A model generated the notes under the pieces. It saw only the letters and a program-made list of their open reading frames with translations, was not told the origin of the DNA and ran no database searches. Shown piece after piece: positions 26,911-36,685 of a stretch of DNA of 64,000 bases (its first letter is position 1; each line of letters begins with the position of its first letter). Source of the stretch: Algicella marina (GTDB lineage Bacteria; Pseudomonadota; Alphaproteobacteria; Rhodobacterales; Rhodobacteraceae); the NCBI RefSeq assembly GCF_009931615.1, contig NZ_CP046620.1, positions 1,875,501-1,939,500 of the forward strand, written 5' to 3'. A program made the position numbers and the translations under genes.

Positions 26911-28482
26911 TCAGCCTCGGTACTGGCGCTCATAGGCCGAATTCATGATTTCGATGACCTCCACGTAGCCCATCTTGTTGAGGGCGGTGATGTAGTCGTC
27001 CCAGTCTTCCTGCACGTCGCCCGAACCAAGAATCCATGCCTGCTGACGTTCCAGCATGTAGGTCTGGATGGAGGGGTAGTACTTGTCATAGATCGCTTGC
27101 TCGTCCTCGTTGAAGGCCACGCCCAAGAATTGCTCGACCAGAAGATCCTCGGTGTCATAGAGCTCGATCCCTTCACGCGCGGAGTCGCGGGTCCACTGCC
27201 ACTCATAGCGGTAGTCCTGCGGATAGCCGCGGTAGACCTGCGCGCCTTCGAGGTACATCTGGCTGTTGACCGGCTGGCCCGAGTCCAGCACTTCGGGCTT
27301 GTAGACCGGTTCGCCGTCGACCATGTCCCACGTCTTGCCCTCGACACCGAAGTTGGCCAGCAATGCACCCTCTTTGGAGAACCAGAAATCAAAGTATTTG
27401 ATTGTCTCGACCGGATGCTCGTTGGAATAGGATATGGCCCATCCATCGGGTTTCATGGGAATGCGGCGGTTTTCCTCGATCCGGACCCCGGCGGCCGATT
27501 GCGGCGGCAGGAGGGGCACAAAGTTGAAGCCTTCGACTTTGCCTTCCAACGCCACGTTGTATCCGGACGTGGAGGCGAACCAGTCGTGCGTCACGCCGCC
27601 GAGGTTCTCGCCCAGCAGGTAATCGCGTGCCGAGGATCCGCGGGTGAAGACTTCGGGATCGATCAGGCCTTCTTCGTACCACTGTGCGATGTTGGCCAGT
27701 GCGTCGCGATAGGCTTCCTGTGCGTAGGGGTGCGCCACCTCGCCGTCCTTGAGATAAAACTGATGGTAAACGTCCGCCCCGGTGGAGCGCGCATCCCACA
27801 GCGTGACCAAACGGATCATTTCTTCCCAGTCGCGGGCGAAAAAGGGAATTTCATCCTTTTCGCCGTTTCCGTTGGGATCCTGATCACGGAACGCGACCAG
27901 CACTTCATAAAGCTCATCCACATTATCGGGGCGTTCGAGGCCCAGCGCGTCCAGCCAATCCTGGCGGACGAACCATGCGCGGGCATACTTACCATCCGGC
28001 AGGTAGGGGATATAGTAGACATTGCCGTCATAGGCCGAGATGGCATCCCAGATGTCCGGGTGCTCGTCGAACCACGCTTTGATGTTCGGTGCATGCTCTT
28101 CAACCAGATCGTTGAGTGCCACGAAGGCGCCTTGCGGGCCGTATTCATTCACCGGCTGGCGAATGTTGGAACCGCCGACGATGTCCGGGAGGTCGCCCGT
28201 GGCCAGAAGAAGGTTCATCGCTTCGGAGTTATCCGTGGTGTTCCGACCGGAGGTCTGGTCCACCAGATGGATGTTGGTCTTCTCGCGCGCCACTTCTTCC
28301 ACCGGATAGAGCTTTGAGGTATCGCCGCCGGGGCCATAGCCCTGGGCCCGCGCCCAGTGCATGTGGATTGTGAGTTCCAGCGGTTCGTCGACGATCGGTA
28401 ACTCGATATCCTGAGCGAGGGCCGGGGCCGTAAGGGCCGTCGTTCCAAGGATGGCAGCAGCTGCCAGGTTAAAGGTTCGCAT
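26911..28482 (-). CDS. AlgQ-like extracellular solute-binding protein for alginate oligomers
   Basis: 523 residues with a signal peptide (MRTFNLAAAAILGTTALTA, cleavage near ALAQ). A periplasmic binding protein of the large oligosaccharide class. DQDPNGNGEKDEIPFF near residue 197 is an EF-hand-like calcium loop like that of the alginate-binding proteins AlgQ1/AlgQ2. GGGAGGAT precedes the ATG. It feeds the two permeases and ATPase encoded upstream. The gene order (ATPase, permease, permease, binding protein, lyase, KdgF) fits import and intracellular depolymerisation of alginate oligomers. Confidence 0.9.
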   Translation of the reverse strand: MRTFNLAAAAILGTTALTAPALAQDIELPIVDEPLELTIHMHWARAQGYGPGGDTSKLYPVEEVAREKTNIHLVDQTSGRNTTDNSEAMNLLLATGDLPDIVGGSNIRQPVNEYGPQGAFVALNDLVEEHAPNIKAWFDEHPDIWDAISAYDGNVYYIPYLPDGKYARAWFVRQDWLDALGLERPDNVDELYEVLVAFRDQDPNGNGEKDEIPFFARDWEEMIRLVTLWDARSTGADVYHQFYLKDGEVAHPYAQEAYRDALANIAQWYEEGLIDPEVFTRGSSARDYLLGENLGGVTHDWFASTSGYNVALEGKVEGFNFVPLLPPQSAAGVRIEENRRIPMKPDGWAISYSNEHPVETIKYFDFWFSKEGALLANFGVEGKTWDMVDGEPVYKPEVLDSGQPVNSQMYLEGAQVYRGYPQDYRYEWQWTRDSAREGIELYDTEDLLVEQFLGVAFNEDEQAIYDKYYPSIQTYMLERQQAWILGSGDVQEDWDDYITALNKMGYVEVIEIMNSAYERQYRG

Positions 28483-28540
28483 GGTATCCTCCCTGTTGCG
28501 AAGCGATTGGTTCTTTCGTCTTGCGGCGCGAGGGCACCGA

Positions 28541-29422
28541 CTATTCCTTCACGCCACCCAGCAAGATGCCTTTGCTGAAGTACTTCTGAAGGAAGGGGTA
28601 AATGAGCAGGATCGGAATGATCGAGCAGACGATGATCGCGGCGGTCACAGTCTCGACGGAATAGGCCGCTGTTAGAAGGGACGTGGCAAACTCTTCGTCG
28701 TCCGAAAGTTCAACGATGACCTTGCGCAGGTAGACCTGAAGCGGGATCTTCTCTTCATCCTGCAAGAGGACCATCGCCCAGAAGAAGCCGTTCCAGCGCG
28801 AAACAATGCAGAACAAAGCCACTGTGGCGATCGCCGGCTTCGAAAGCGGCATGTAGACTTTCCACAAAACCTGGAATTCGTTGGCGCCATCCATCCGTGC
28901 AGCTTCCTCAAAGCTCTGGGGGATGCCCTCGAAGAAGTTGCGCAGAAGGATTATGTTGAAGCCGTTGACGGCGAAGCCGATGATGATGCCGAAGTAACTG
29001 TCGAGCAGGCCGAGATCGCGCATGTTGAGGAAGAACGGGATCAGGCCGGCGTTGAACCACATGGTGAAGGCCACCACCAGGTTCCAGAAGCGCCGCCCAT
29101 AAAGCTGGGGCTTTGACAGGGCGTAGGCACCGGGAATGATGAATGCTAGGCTCATCAGCGTGCCAGCTATCGTGTAGATGAAGGTGTTCATGTACGACGT
29201 CCAGAAAAGTGGCTCGCTCAGCACCTGCTTGTAGGCTTCCAGAGTGAACCCAACCGGGGTGAGGATCACGTTGCCGGCGCGCGCCTCGAATCCTGTGCTC
29301 ATCGACAGCGACGCAATGTAGATGAACGGATAGAGCGTCGAGAGGGTGAACAGGCCGATCAGGACCATGTTCAGGATGACGAACATCTTGTCACCGCGCG
29401 AGTAGAGGTTCATGTTGGCCAT
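28541..29422 (-). CDS. carbohydrate ABC transporter permease (AlgM2-like)
   Basis: 293 residues, six membrane spans. The EAA loop that contacts the ATPase is EEAARMDGANEFQVLWKVYM near residue 190. The Leu/Ile-rich segments and the end KYFSKGILLGGVKE are typical of the LplC/YtcP/AlgM2 group that imports oligosaccharides or lipo-oligosaccharides. It lies 13 bp after the partner permease gene and 58 bp before the binding-protein gene. Inner membrane. Confidence 0.9.
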   Translation of the reverse strand: MANMNLYSRGDKMFVILNMVLIGLFTLSTLYPFIYIASLSMSTGFEARAGNVILTPVGFTLEAYKQVLSEPLFWTSYMNTFIYTIAGTLMSLAFIIPGAYALSKPQLYGRRFWNLVVAFTMWFNAGLIPFFLNMRDLGLLDSYFGIIIGFAVNGFNIILLRNFFEGIPQSFEEAARMDGANEFQVLWKVYMPLSKPAIATVALFCIVSRWNGFFWAMVLLQDEEKIPLQVYLRKVIVELSDDEEFATSLLTAAYSVETVTAAIIVCSIIPILLIYPFLQKYFSKGILLGGVKE

Positions 29423-29435
29423 TGCTCGGTCTCCC

Positions 29436-30440
29436 TCACCACAGCGATGTGCGCGAATAGCGCTTGGAGATTGTGTTGGCCGTCATCACGAGAACGAAGG
29501 CCACCACCGCGTTGAATAGGCCCGCCGCGGCGGCAAGGTCGTACTGGCCGCCTTGGATCCCTTGGCGATAGATGAAGGTGTTCACGACATCGGCGGTCTC
29601 GTAGGTGGCCGGCTGATAGAGCAGGATGATCATCTCGAAAGAGACCTCCAGCATGTTGCCGATCCGGATGATTAGCATGATGATGATCGTGGGCAGGATC
29701 GACGGAAGCGTGATCTTCCACATCATCTGCCAGCGGCTGGCGCCATCGACCACGGCAGACTCGTAGAGCGTCGGTGAGACGCCTGCTATAGCAGCGAGAT
29801 ATACGATGGACTGGAACCCTGCTTCCTGCCAGATGCCGGTGCCGACGAAGATCGGGCGGAACCATTCAGGTTTGGTCAAGAAGTAGATCGGCTCGATCCC
29901 CAGCCACCCGAGCATCGTATTCACGATCCCCGCCGAAGGGCTGAATGCCGTGATGACGATGCCCGCTATGATCACCGAAGACACGAAGTGCGGCAGGTAG
30001 ACGATTGTCTGCGCCGTCTTCTTGAAGGTCTGCCTGAGGATCTCGTTGAACATCAGCGCCAGCAGGATCGGCATCGGAAAGCCAAAAATCAGGCCGTAGA
30101 AGCTGATGATGATCGTGTTTCTGAGAGCGCGCAGGAACTGGTCGTTTCCGAAAAGCGTCTGGAAGTGTTCGAATCCGATCCACGGGCTGCCCGCGACGCC
30201 TCGGAAGATCGAGTAGTCCTTAAACGCGATCTGCAGGCCGTACATCGGCTTGTAGAGAAAGATCGCGAGCCACAGGATCGTGGGTATTAGCATGAGGTAG
30301 AGCTGCCATTCCCGCTTCAGGTGGTCGCCCACACGCTGCATCGTGTTGGGCTTGCGGCGGCGCCGGGCTTCCGTGGCGTCGAAGATCAACTCTTCGGTCG
30401 ACGGCCCTGAGGCTCCGGTGAAGTTGGGATCGTTGGTCAT
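29436..30440 (-). CDS. ABC transporter permease (AlgM1/LplB-like)
   Basis: 334 residues. A polar N-terminal tail of about 45 residues is followed by six membrane spans. KPMYGLQIAFKDYSIFRG is typical of LplB-type permeases, and the EAA loop is YESAVVDGASRWQMMWKITL. The start overlaps the ATPase stop (ATGA). It forms the membrane channel with the second permease. Substrate assignment to alginate oligomers rests on the neighbouring lyase and binding protein. Confidence 0.9.
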   Translation of the reverse strand: MTNDPNFTGASGPSTEELIFDATEARRRRKPNTMQRVGDHLKREWQLYLMLIPTILWLAIFLYKPMYGLQIAFKDYSIFRGVAGSPWIGFEHFQTLFGNDQFLRALRNTIIISFYGLIFGFPMPILLALMFNEILRQTFKKTAQTIVYLPHFVSSVIIAGIVITAFSPSAGIVNTMLGWLGIEPIYFLTKPEWFRPIFVGTGIWQEAGFQSIVYLAAIAGVSPTLYESAVVDGASRWQMMWKITLPSILPTIIIMLIIRIGNMLEVSFEMIILLYQPATYETADVVNTFIYRQGIQGGQYDLAAAAGLFNAVVAFVLVMTANTISKRYSRTSLW

Positions 30441-31540
30441 TGCTCCAGAACCTGACCGGGCAGCGCTTTGCCCGACTGTGCGTCGAAGACCTTCACGAGG
30501 TGGGGTTCGATGGTGAACCCCCTGATACCTTCCAGGATGTGCATCTGGCCGACCGTATCTGTGCGGATTACGAATGGCTCGCCTTGAAGGCTGGCGTGAA
30601 TCAACGCCTCGGACCCAAGCGTTTCAACAAGATCCACGTCGAGGTTGATAAGGTTCGGATCATCCTGTCGGGCGACGGACACGAATTCGGGCCGGATGCC
30701 GAGGATGACCTCCTTGCCTACCGTGTCGGCCAGCGCCGGAAACTGCTGGAGATGGATGCGCTGGCCGTCGAATTCGGCGACAGGGCCCTGATCTCCGGCG
30801 ACGACCGTAGCCCTGACCATATTCATGGGCGGGGAGCCGAGGAAGCCGGCGACGAACGTGTTGGCTGGGTTGAGGAACAGCTCCATCGGCGAGCCGATCT
30901 GCTCAATCCGCCCGTCGTGCATCACCACGATGCGGTCGGCCAGCGTCATCGCCTCGACCTGATCATGGGTCACGTAGATCGAGGTTGCGCCGAGGCGCTT
31001 GTGCAGGCGCTTGATTTCGGCGCGCATCTGGGTGCGCAACTTGGCATCGAGGTTCGAGAGCGGCTCGTCAAACAGGAAAACCTTGGGGCGGCGCACAATG
31101 GCGCGGCCCATGGCGACGCGCTGGCGTTGGCCGCCCGACAGATCGGCGGGGCGGCGATCGAGGTATGGCGTGAGGCCGAGGATGCCGCCGACTTCCTCGA
31201 CGGATTCGGCAATCTTGTTCTTGGGCTCCTTCCGGATACGAAGGCCGAAGGCGATATTGTCGGCGACGTTGAGGTGCGGGTAGAGCGCATAGTTCTGGAA
31301 AACCATCGCCACGTCGCGATCCTTTGGAGCGACGCGATTTACCAATCGCCCGTCGATCATTAGATCACCGTCAGAGATCTCCTCAAGACCGGCAATCATT
31401 CGTAATGTCGTGGATTTACCGCATCCTGAAGGTCCGACGAGCACAACGAATTCTTGTTCGTGCACTTCCAGATCGATCCCGTGCACGACTTGAATAGCCC
31501 CATAAGCCTTAACAAGGCCCTTTAGAGTTATGCCGGACAT
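30437..31540 (-). CDS. sugar ABC transporter ATP-binding protein (AlgS/UgpC/MsmX-like)
   Basis: 367 residues. Walker A is GPSGCGKSTTLRM, the signature LSGGQRQRVAMGRA, Walker B VFLFDEPLSNLD, with the switch His in YVTHDQVEAM. A C-terminal TOBE/OB regulatory domain covers residues 240-360. The ATG at 31540 has GGAGGAG just before it; a longer frame to 31594 has no such site. It powers the alginate oligomer importer. Its promoter region faces the GntR gene and holds the two operator-like palindromes at 31615-31648. Confidence 0.93.
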   Translation of the reverse strand: MSGITLKGLVKAYGAIQVVHGIDLEVHEQEFVVLVGPSGCGKSTTLRMIAGLEEISDGDLMIDGRLVNRVAPKDRDVAMVFQNYALYPHLNVADNIAFGLRIRKEPKNKIAESVEEVGGILGLTPYLDRRPADLSGGQRQRVAMGRAIVRRPKVFLFDEPLSNLDAKLRTQMRAEIKRLHKRLGATSIYVTHDQVEAMTLADRIVVMHDGRIEQIGSPMELFLNPANTFVAGFLGSPPMNMVRATVVAGDQGPVAEFDGQRIHLQQFPALADTVGKEVILGIRPEFVSVARQDDPNLINLDVDLVETLGSEALIHASLQGEPFVIRTDTVGQMHILEGIRGFTIEPHLVKVFDAQSGKALPGQVLEQ

Positions 31541-31614
31541 GTCTCCTCCCAAGTTTCGGCATCGGTTTTCAGTGATGCATTGCTTTTCGCTCATCGATTC
31601 GTTGTCGATCTAAA

Positions 31615-31648
31615 TGGTATACTAGTATTCCTACTGGTATACTAGTCT
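31615..31648. promoter_or_regulatory. twin operator-like sites between the ABC operon and the GntR gene
   Basis: Two copies of TGGTATACTAGT (31615 and 31635) lie 20 bp apart, two helical turns. The first extends to the perfect 10-bp palindrome ATACTAGTAT (31619-31628). They lie in the 218-bp gap between the divergent starts. A closely similar site stands in front of the Gfo/Idh-mannonate dehydratase operon at 36714. The GntR protein encoded beside it is the obvious candidate binder. Confidence 0.65.
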
Positions 31649-31758
31649 AAGATTGTGTGGGCAACGAGCTGAGCTTTGTGTTAGAACGCTGTTGCATGCA
31701 GCAAGGTGACGCCGCACACAAAGCGCGCCTTGACTGGGGTGAAAGTTGGAGATGAGAT

Positions 31759-32451
31759 ATGGTTCAGGTAGTTCAAGCGGGAGATCGGCGAACAAGCGTC
31801 GACGACATATTTGATTTTTTGTATGAGCAAATCAGCGACTTGCAACTGCGCCCGGGAGATAAAATTTCTGAAGCCGATATCGCCGCACGTTTTGGCGTGT
31901 CACGTCAGCCCGTTCGCGATGCGTTCAGCCGCCTAGCCAACCTTGATCTGTTGCTGATACGCCCACAGCGAGCTACGGAGGTGAAGCGTTTTTCAATGCG
32001 CGAAATTTCAAAATCTCGCTTCGTTCGCGCATCTGTTGAAAAGGAAGTTCTACGCCGAGCCGCTGAGCGATGCGACAGGATCAATGCTGCACAACTTGAT
32101 GAGGCACTTATGCAGCAAGAGGCGGTTGTTGAAGCAGGCGACTACGATGCATTCGGCGCGCTAGACTACGATTTTCATAAGACGTTATGTGCCATCGCAC
32201 AAACCGAGTTCGCCTTTGATGTTATCAAGGCCGAGAAGTCCAAGGTCGACCGGCTTTGCGTCTTGGGGATGGCCAAAGAGTCTCGCATGCCGGAACTGTT
32301 AGCTGATCATCGGATCATCGCTGACGCCGTTAAGGCGCAAAAACCCGAAGAAGCTGTCGCCGCCGGTGTTCTACATCTCTCTCGCCTAGACGAGACGATT
32401 GACCGAATTTCAACGAACAACGCCAACTACTTTGAACCCGAGGACCGCTAA
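31759..32451 (+). CDS. GntR family regulator (FadR/FCD subfamily)
   Basis: 230 residues. A winged HTH at residues 12-75 (RPGDKISEADIAARFGVSRQ then PVRDAFSRLANLDLL) and an all-helical FCD ligand domain from about 88 to 215 with metal-site His residues in DYDFHKTLC, DHRIIADAV and VLHLSRLDE. It is divergent from the alginate importer operon and probably represses it until an uronate intermediate binds. TGGAGATGAG precedes the ATG. The operator-like palindromes upstream also suggest autoregulation. Confidence 0.9.
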   Translation: MVQVVQAGDRRTSVDDIFDFLYEQISDLQLRPGDKISEADIAARFGVSRQPVRDAFSRLANLDLLLIRPQRATEVKRFSMREISKSRFVRASVEKEVLRRAAERCDRINAAQLDEALMQQEAVVEAGDYDAFGALDYDFHKTLCAIAQTEFAFDVIKAEKSKVDRLCVLGMAKESRMPELLADHRIIADAVKAQKPEEAVAAGVLHLSRLDETIDRISTNNANYFEPEDR

Positions 32452-32489
32452 GCCATTTTTGTCGTTCCTTGAACTGATCGGATGTAGAA

Positions 32490-33869
32490 GTGACGAGCGA
32501 TGAGCCGTTGGCTATGAAAGCCGGCGCACGATATCCTTCTGCCAGACAGGTATTGACTCTGGCCTGGCCCATGACCCTCAAGGCGATCATGCTGCACGGC
32601 ACTGTCGTGATAGATGCCTATCTGGTCGCAGGGCTGGGGGAGATGTCCCTTGCGGCGATGGGACTGGCGGCGGCGATCGCGGGTTTTGTTTTGGGCGCGA
32701 TCTTGGCGTTCGCGAACGCGATGCAGATCCGGACGGCACAGGCCGCGGGTTCCGGCGATCCGGTCTATCTCAAGTCCTCGCTCGCCGCGGGACTAACCAT
32801 CAACCTGATGGTCGGAGCCACCGGCCTCGCTGCGATCACCGTGTCTGGTGACTGGATCGTCGCCGCGATGGCCCCGAGCATCGAGGTCGCTGGGCTCGCC
32901 ACCCAGTACCTATCGATCTTCTCGTTCGTAATCATCGGCGAGGCCATCGGGCAGTGCCTGTCCAGCTATCTAAACGGCTGCGGGCGGACGCGCTTGCCGC
33001 TTTACAGCTTCTGTCTTTCTCTGCCGGTTAACGTCGCTGCCAGCATCGTTCTGATCCACGGCTATCTGGGACTGCCCGCTTTCGGCGTGGGAGGTGCAGC
33101 AATGGGCAGCGCCATTGCAGTGGCCGTACAGGTCGCGTTCCTCGCAATCAGCATGAAGCGGACCGACGGATACCTTTTACGGGTTTCCGGTTGGAGACAG
33201 GTCCGCTTTGGACCGACGCTGAAACGGCATTTGGCCTTTTCGTTGCCGATTGCCGCCACCTTCTTCAGCGCGACCTTCGCCACCCATGTCTGCACGCTGA
33301 TCTATGCGAAACTCAGCCTTAACGACTTTGCCGCCATGACCCTGATCGCGCCCTGGATTATGGTGACAGGGACGATCGGCATGCAGTGGGCGCAGGCCGC
33401 CGGCATCATCGTGGCCCAACTTTTGGGACAACGGCAGCCGGAGGAGGTGCTCGACGCCTTCCTGTCGAGCGCGTGGCGTGGGGCCTTCGTCGCGGCCGGT
33501 CTCGTCTCTGTTCTCCTCGCCGGTGTCTGCCTTTCTGCGAATGCGCTCTACCAGGACCTCGGTATCGAAACCCGCGCAACCCTGTTGGCTTTCCTGCCGA
33601 TCCTTCTGTTCCTGCCGTTTCCGAAAGGATCGAACGCGATCTGCGGCAATACCCTCCGCGCCAGCGGCGACACAATCTACGTCATGCACATCTTCGTCTG
33701 GTCCCAATGGCTGTTCCGTGTGCCTGCGACTGCTCTTGCTGTCGTCTGGCTTGACCTGCCGGCAGAATGGGTGTTGTCGATACTGCTACTCGAAGAACTA
33801 GTGAAGTTCCCGGCCTTCCACAGGCGACTTTACAAGGGATGGTGGAAACAGGCTACACTGTCGGAATAA
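32490..33869 (+). CDS. MATE family efflux transporter
   Basis: 459 residues with about twelve membrane spans in two similar halves. ARQVLTLAWPMTLKAIM begins the first MATE repeat, SFVIIGEAIGQCLSSYLNGC and LIAPWIMVTGTIGMQWAQ lie at the usual positions, and RRLYKGWWKQ ends it. Starts at GTG 32490; ATG 32514 is an alternative. It is 38 bp after the GntR gene and may share its transcript. A cation-coupled exporter of drugs or metabolites; the link to alginate breakdown is only by position. Confidence 0.88.
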   Translation: MTSDEPLAMKAGARYPSARQVLTLAWPMTLKAIMLHGTVVIDAYLVAGLGEMSLAAMGLAAAIAGFVLGAILAFANAMQIRTAQAAGSGDPVYLKSSLAAGLTINLMVGATGLAAITVSGDWIVAAMAPSIEVAGLATQYLSIFSFVIIGEAIGQCLSSYLNGCGRTRLPLYSFCLSLPVNVAASIVLIHGYLGLPAFGVGGAAMGSAIAVAVQVAFLAISMKRTDGYLLRVSGWRQVRFGPTLKRHLAFSLPIAATFFSATFATHVCTLIYAKLSLNDFAAMTLIAPWIMVTGTIGMQWAQAAGIIVAQLLGQRQPEEVLDAFLSSAWRGAFVAAGLVSVLLAGVCLSANALYQDLGIETRATLLAFLPILLFLPFPKGSNAICGNTLRASGDTIYVMHIFVWSQWLFRVPATALAVVWLDLPAEWVLSILLLEELVKFPAFHRRLYKGWWKQATLSE

Positions 33870-34284
33870 GTTTGACCGGACTGCTAAGAACCCAAGTTGA
33901 CGGGGCGATGAAATCTACGCCGTTAAGGAGAATTTTCTGCAAGTGCATCGGCAGTTCGCCAATCGCCGATACTTCTATTCTGCGCCGATTTTAGTTTGCC
34001 GGATTCGATTTGAGAAACCTTAGCGCCGATGACGCGAAACAGGATTTCTTGGCGTTATCCAGCGGAAGCAGTAAGGAATGCCGTATGCACCAGGGCCGGT
34101 CGCCCGACGATGATCGTTGCATCGAGAGGGCCAATGGACTTCTTGTGGCACCAAATGATGTCCTTCCCACTCGCTAGTGCGGCTTTGTCAGATAGGACAG
34201 GAAGTTCTCGCAGGACTACCTCTCAATCGTAACTACCGCGCTTGTTTCATCGGGGCGTGCGCGCCTGATCGTCGGGGCACTCAT
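33870..34284. other. non-coding stretch between convergent genes
   Basis: About 415 bp between the MATE gene and the convergent mannonate dehydratase gene. Only short open frames are present and I see no clear terminator hairpin. Confidence 0.4.
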
Positions 34285-35511
34285 TCAGTAGTTCCACATC
34301 GTGCCGTCCTCCAGCCTTACGACTGGATGTGCGCCTGGTAGGTACTCGTAGCGCGCGGCCTGTTTCTCATCAAAGTCGACGCCAAGGCCCGGCGCATCGG
34401 AGACGTGGACCATGCCGTTTATCATCCGGTGTTCGGACGGGAACAGTGCATCACATTCCGGGGTGCCAAGCACGAGGTATTCCTGCACGCCGAAATTCGG
34501 AGCCCAGGCATTCAAGTGATGTTGCGCGGCCATCGAAACGGGCGAATGGCTGGGAGCGCCGTGGAAGCCGGTCCTGACGTGATGCAGTCCGGCCAGGTCG
34601 ACGATCCGGCGCGTATGGGTGATACCGCCGCAATAGGTGACAGCCACGCGGATGAAATCGATCAGTTCCTCCTCGATCATCCGGTTGCAGTCCCAGATCG
34701 AATTGAATACCTCGCCGATGGCGATGGGTGTGGTTGAATGCTGGCGGATCAGGCGCAGCGCGTCCTGATCCTCGGCCGGGGTCGGGTCCTCCATCCAGAA
34801 CAGCCGCACCGGTTCCACCGCCTTGGCAAATTCCGCAGCCTCGCGGGGTAGAAGCCGGTGATGAACGTCATGCAGGATATGCAGTTCCGGCCCGAAACGG
34901 TCACGGATCTCGGCAAGGGCAGTGGGCATGTATCGGATGTAGCGATCAGAATCCCATAGCTCGACCTTGGGCTGAATCCCAGTGTAGTCGGTGATGTAGT
35001 TCCTAACTTCGCCCTTCTTTTCCGGCACGGCGTAGCTGGCGGTGGACATGCCCGGGACGCCGCACTGCACGCGGACTGCCTTGTAGCCCGACTCGACGTA
35101 ATGGGAGACCGAGTCCTTCAAGTCCTCTAGATCGGTTCCGGTGGCATGCGCATAAACCATAGCGCCACTCCGACTCTTGCCGCCAAGCAGTTGATAAACA
35201 GGCATCTTTGCCAATTTTCCCATAATATCCCAAAGCGCCATATCGATGGCTCCGTAGGCTGCCATGGCAACCGGCCCGCGTCGAAAATATGCGCCGCGAT
35301 AGAAGAACTGCCAAATGTCCTCGACATTGCGCGGATCCTTCCCGATCAGGTTTGGAATCAGGTATTTTTCAAGATAGTTGGCTGGAAGTGTTTCGCGATT
35401 GTTCAGTGTTGCATCCCCAAGGCCGTATACGCCCTGGTCTGTAAGAACCTTGAGCGTGACGTAGTTCTTTTGCGGTCCGCCCACAAAAACCTTGGCATCA
35501 GTAATCTTCAT
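34285..35511 (-). CDS. mannonate dehydratase (ManD) family, enolase superfamily
   Basis: 408 residues. N-terminal capping domain (TLKVLTDQGVYGLGDATLNN), then a barrel with metal and catalytic sites in ILHDVHHRLLPREAAEFAKA, FWMEDPTPAEDQDALRLI, PIAIGEVFNSIWD and RTGFHGAPSHSPVSMA. These match the ManD group, which dehydrates D-mannonate or D-gluconate to 2-keto-3-deoxygluconate, the same intermediate made from alginate. The ATG at 35511 overlaps the oxidoreductase stop (ATGA); a longer frame runs into that gene. Activity on mannonate against gluconate cannot be decided here. Confidence 0.9.
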   Translation of the reverse strand: MKITDAKVFVGGPQKNYVTLKVLTDQGVYGLGDATLNNRETLPANYLEKYLIPNLIGKDPRNVEDIWQFFYRGAYFRRGPVAMAAYGAIDMALWDIMGKLAKMPVYQLLGGKSRSGAMVYAHATGTDLEDLKDSVSHYVESGYKAVRVQCGVPGMSTASYAVPEKKGEVRNYITDYTGIQPKVELWDSDRYIRYMPTALAEIRDRFGPELHILHDVHHRLLPREAAEFAKAVEPVRLFWMEDPTPAEDQDALRLIRQHSTTPIAIGEVFNSIWDCNRMIEEELIDFIRVAVTYCGGITHTRRIVDLAGLHHVRTGFHGAPSHSPVSMAAQHHLNAWAPNFGVQEYLVLGTPECDALFPSEHRMINGMVHVSDAPGLGVDFDEKQAARYEYLPGAHPVVRLEDGTMWNY

Positions 35512-36662
35512 CCTCTCTCTCCACGAACTAGCTCCGGAATCTCGATTGAGGTTCCACCCGCGCGGATCATGTCGATGATTTGCTGATACTGTGCCCCTTC
35601 GCGAAACGTTAGATATGGCGGGACGGCTTCTCCCTGAATGTCTCGAACGAACTCTCGCGCAAGAACATGCCAGCAGAACTCTGTTTCGCCCGCCACGTCC
35701 GGGAACGTGCGGGCGAGGTCGTCGGGCAATTTTAGAGCTGTCCAACCGGACTCGCTTGTATAGTGCGAAAGCTCCCCGCTGCCATAGTGACCCTTCAGGT
35801 ATATCGCTCCTTCCGTGCCATAAAATACAATATGATCGTCGTGAAAACGTGGAACTAGACTTCCGTGCTTGAAAAGGACAGAGACAGGCTTTTGCGACCA
35901 CGCGCTTTTTATTTGCGCCATGACGGTATAGGACCATTCGACATTGCTTTCGCCCCATCTCAGGGAAGGATCGCTCAGATCTTCGGGGATGTGCTCTCGC
36001 CTAGAAGCGAAATTGTGAACGCCTTCTACTATAGGTGCACGGCCTAGATCGTTTCTCACCTCGCCGGTCACTCTGACAATCTCTTCGCCGATCACATCAG
36101 TCACGATCGACAGTATGTGAGTAAAGTTGTTGTTTAGCCGTCCGCCACCGTCTTCAGCACGGTGGGACCAGCCGAACGGAATACCCCGTTCAAGGTTAAA
36201 ATGTGAAATGCACTCGACCTCGGTCGGGGAGCCTATGGCACCCTCTGCGACAAGACGCTTAGCGTGACGAACACTGGGGGTATAACGGAAACTCGCTGCG
36301 TATGCCGTTTTGACGCCCTTTCTATCGGCAAGATTACGCAATTCGACAGCAGATACGCCGTCTGTGGTCATGGGTTTGTCGCAAAAGATGTGGCAGCCTT
36401 GCGCGATAGCGCGTTTGATCGATTCATGGTGTGCTCCACCTGGAGTAGCGATGGAGACGACGTTCGGCGAACATGCGTCGAGCGCCTGCGACCAATCCGT
36501 CCCTGCATAGGGAATACTCTTTTGCGCAGCGATCGCTTGTACTACTTGCTCTGTCCGACCGACTATTCCCACCACCTCTGCACCAGCGGCACGAAATGCA
36601 TCCACGTGTCCTTGACCAGCAAAGCCAGTGCCATGCACGAGCACTTTAAGATTAGTGTTCAT
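35508..36662 (-). CDS. Gfo/Idh/MocA family oxidoreductase
   Basis: 384 residues. Rossmann N-terminus KVLVHGTGFAGQGHVDAFRA and the EKP-type motif in HIFCDKPMTTDG near residue 93, then the mixed-sheet C-terminal domain (EVECISHFNLERGIPFGWSH). Such enzymes use NAD(P) to oxidise or reduce sugars and uronates. It is first in a two-gene operon with the ManD gene and is preceded by operator-like ATACTAGTAT, so it is probably controlled with the alginate importer. Substrate unknown; a uronate or an aldonate is likely. Confidence 0.88.
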   Translation of the reverse strand: MNTNLKVLVHGTGFAGQGHVDAFRAAGAEVVGIVGRTEQVVQAIAAQKSIPYAGTDWSQALDACSPNVVSIATPGGAHHESIKRAIAQGCHIFCDKPMTTDGVSAVELRNLADRKGVKTAYAASFRYTPSVRHAKRLVAEGAIGSPTEVECISHFNLERGIPFGWSHRAEDGGGRLNNNFTHILSIVTDVIGEEIVRVTGEVRNDLGRAPIVEGVHNFASRREHIPEDLSDPSLRWGESNVEWSYTVMAQIKSAWSQKPVSVLFKHGSLVPRFHDDHIVFYGTEGAIYLKGHYGSGELSHYTSESGWTALKLPDDLARTFPDVAGETEFCWHVLAREFVRDIQGEAVPPYLTFREGAQYQQIIDMIRAGGTSIEIPELVRGERG

Positions 36663-36685
36663 TGAGCTCCTCCAGATGGGAGCGC

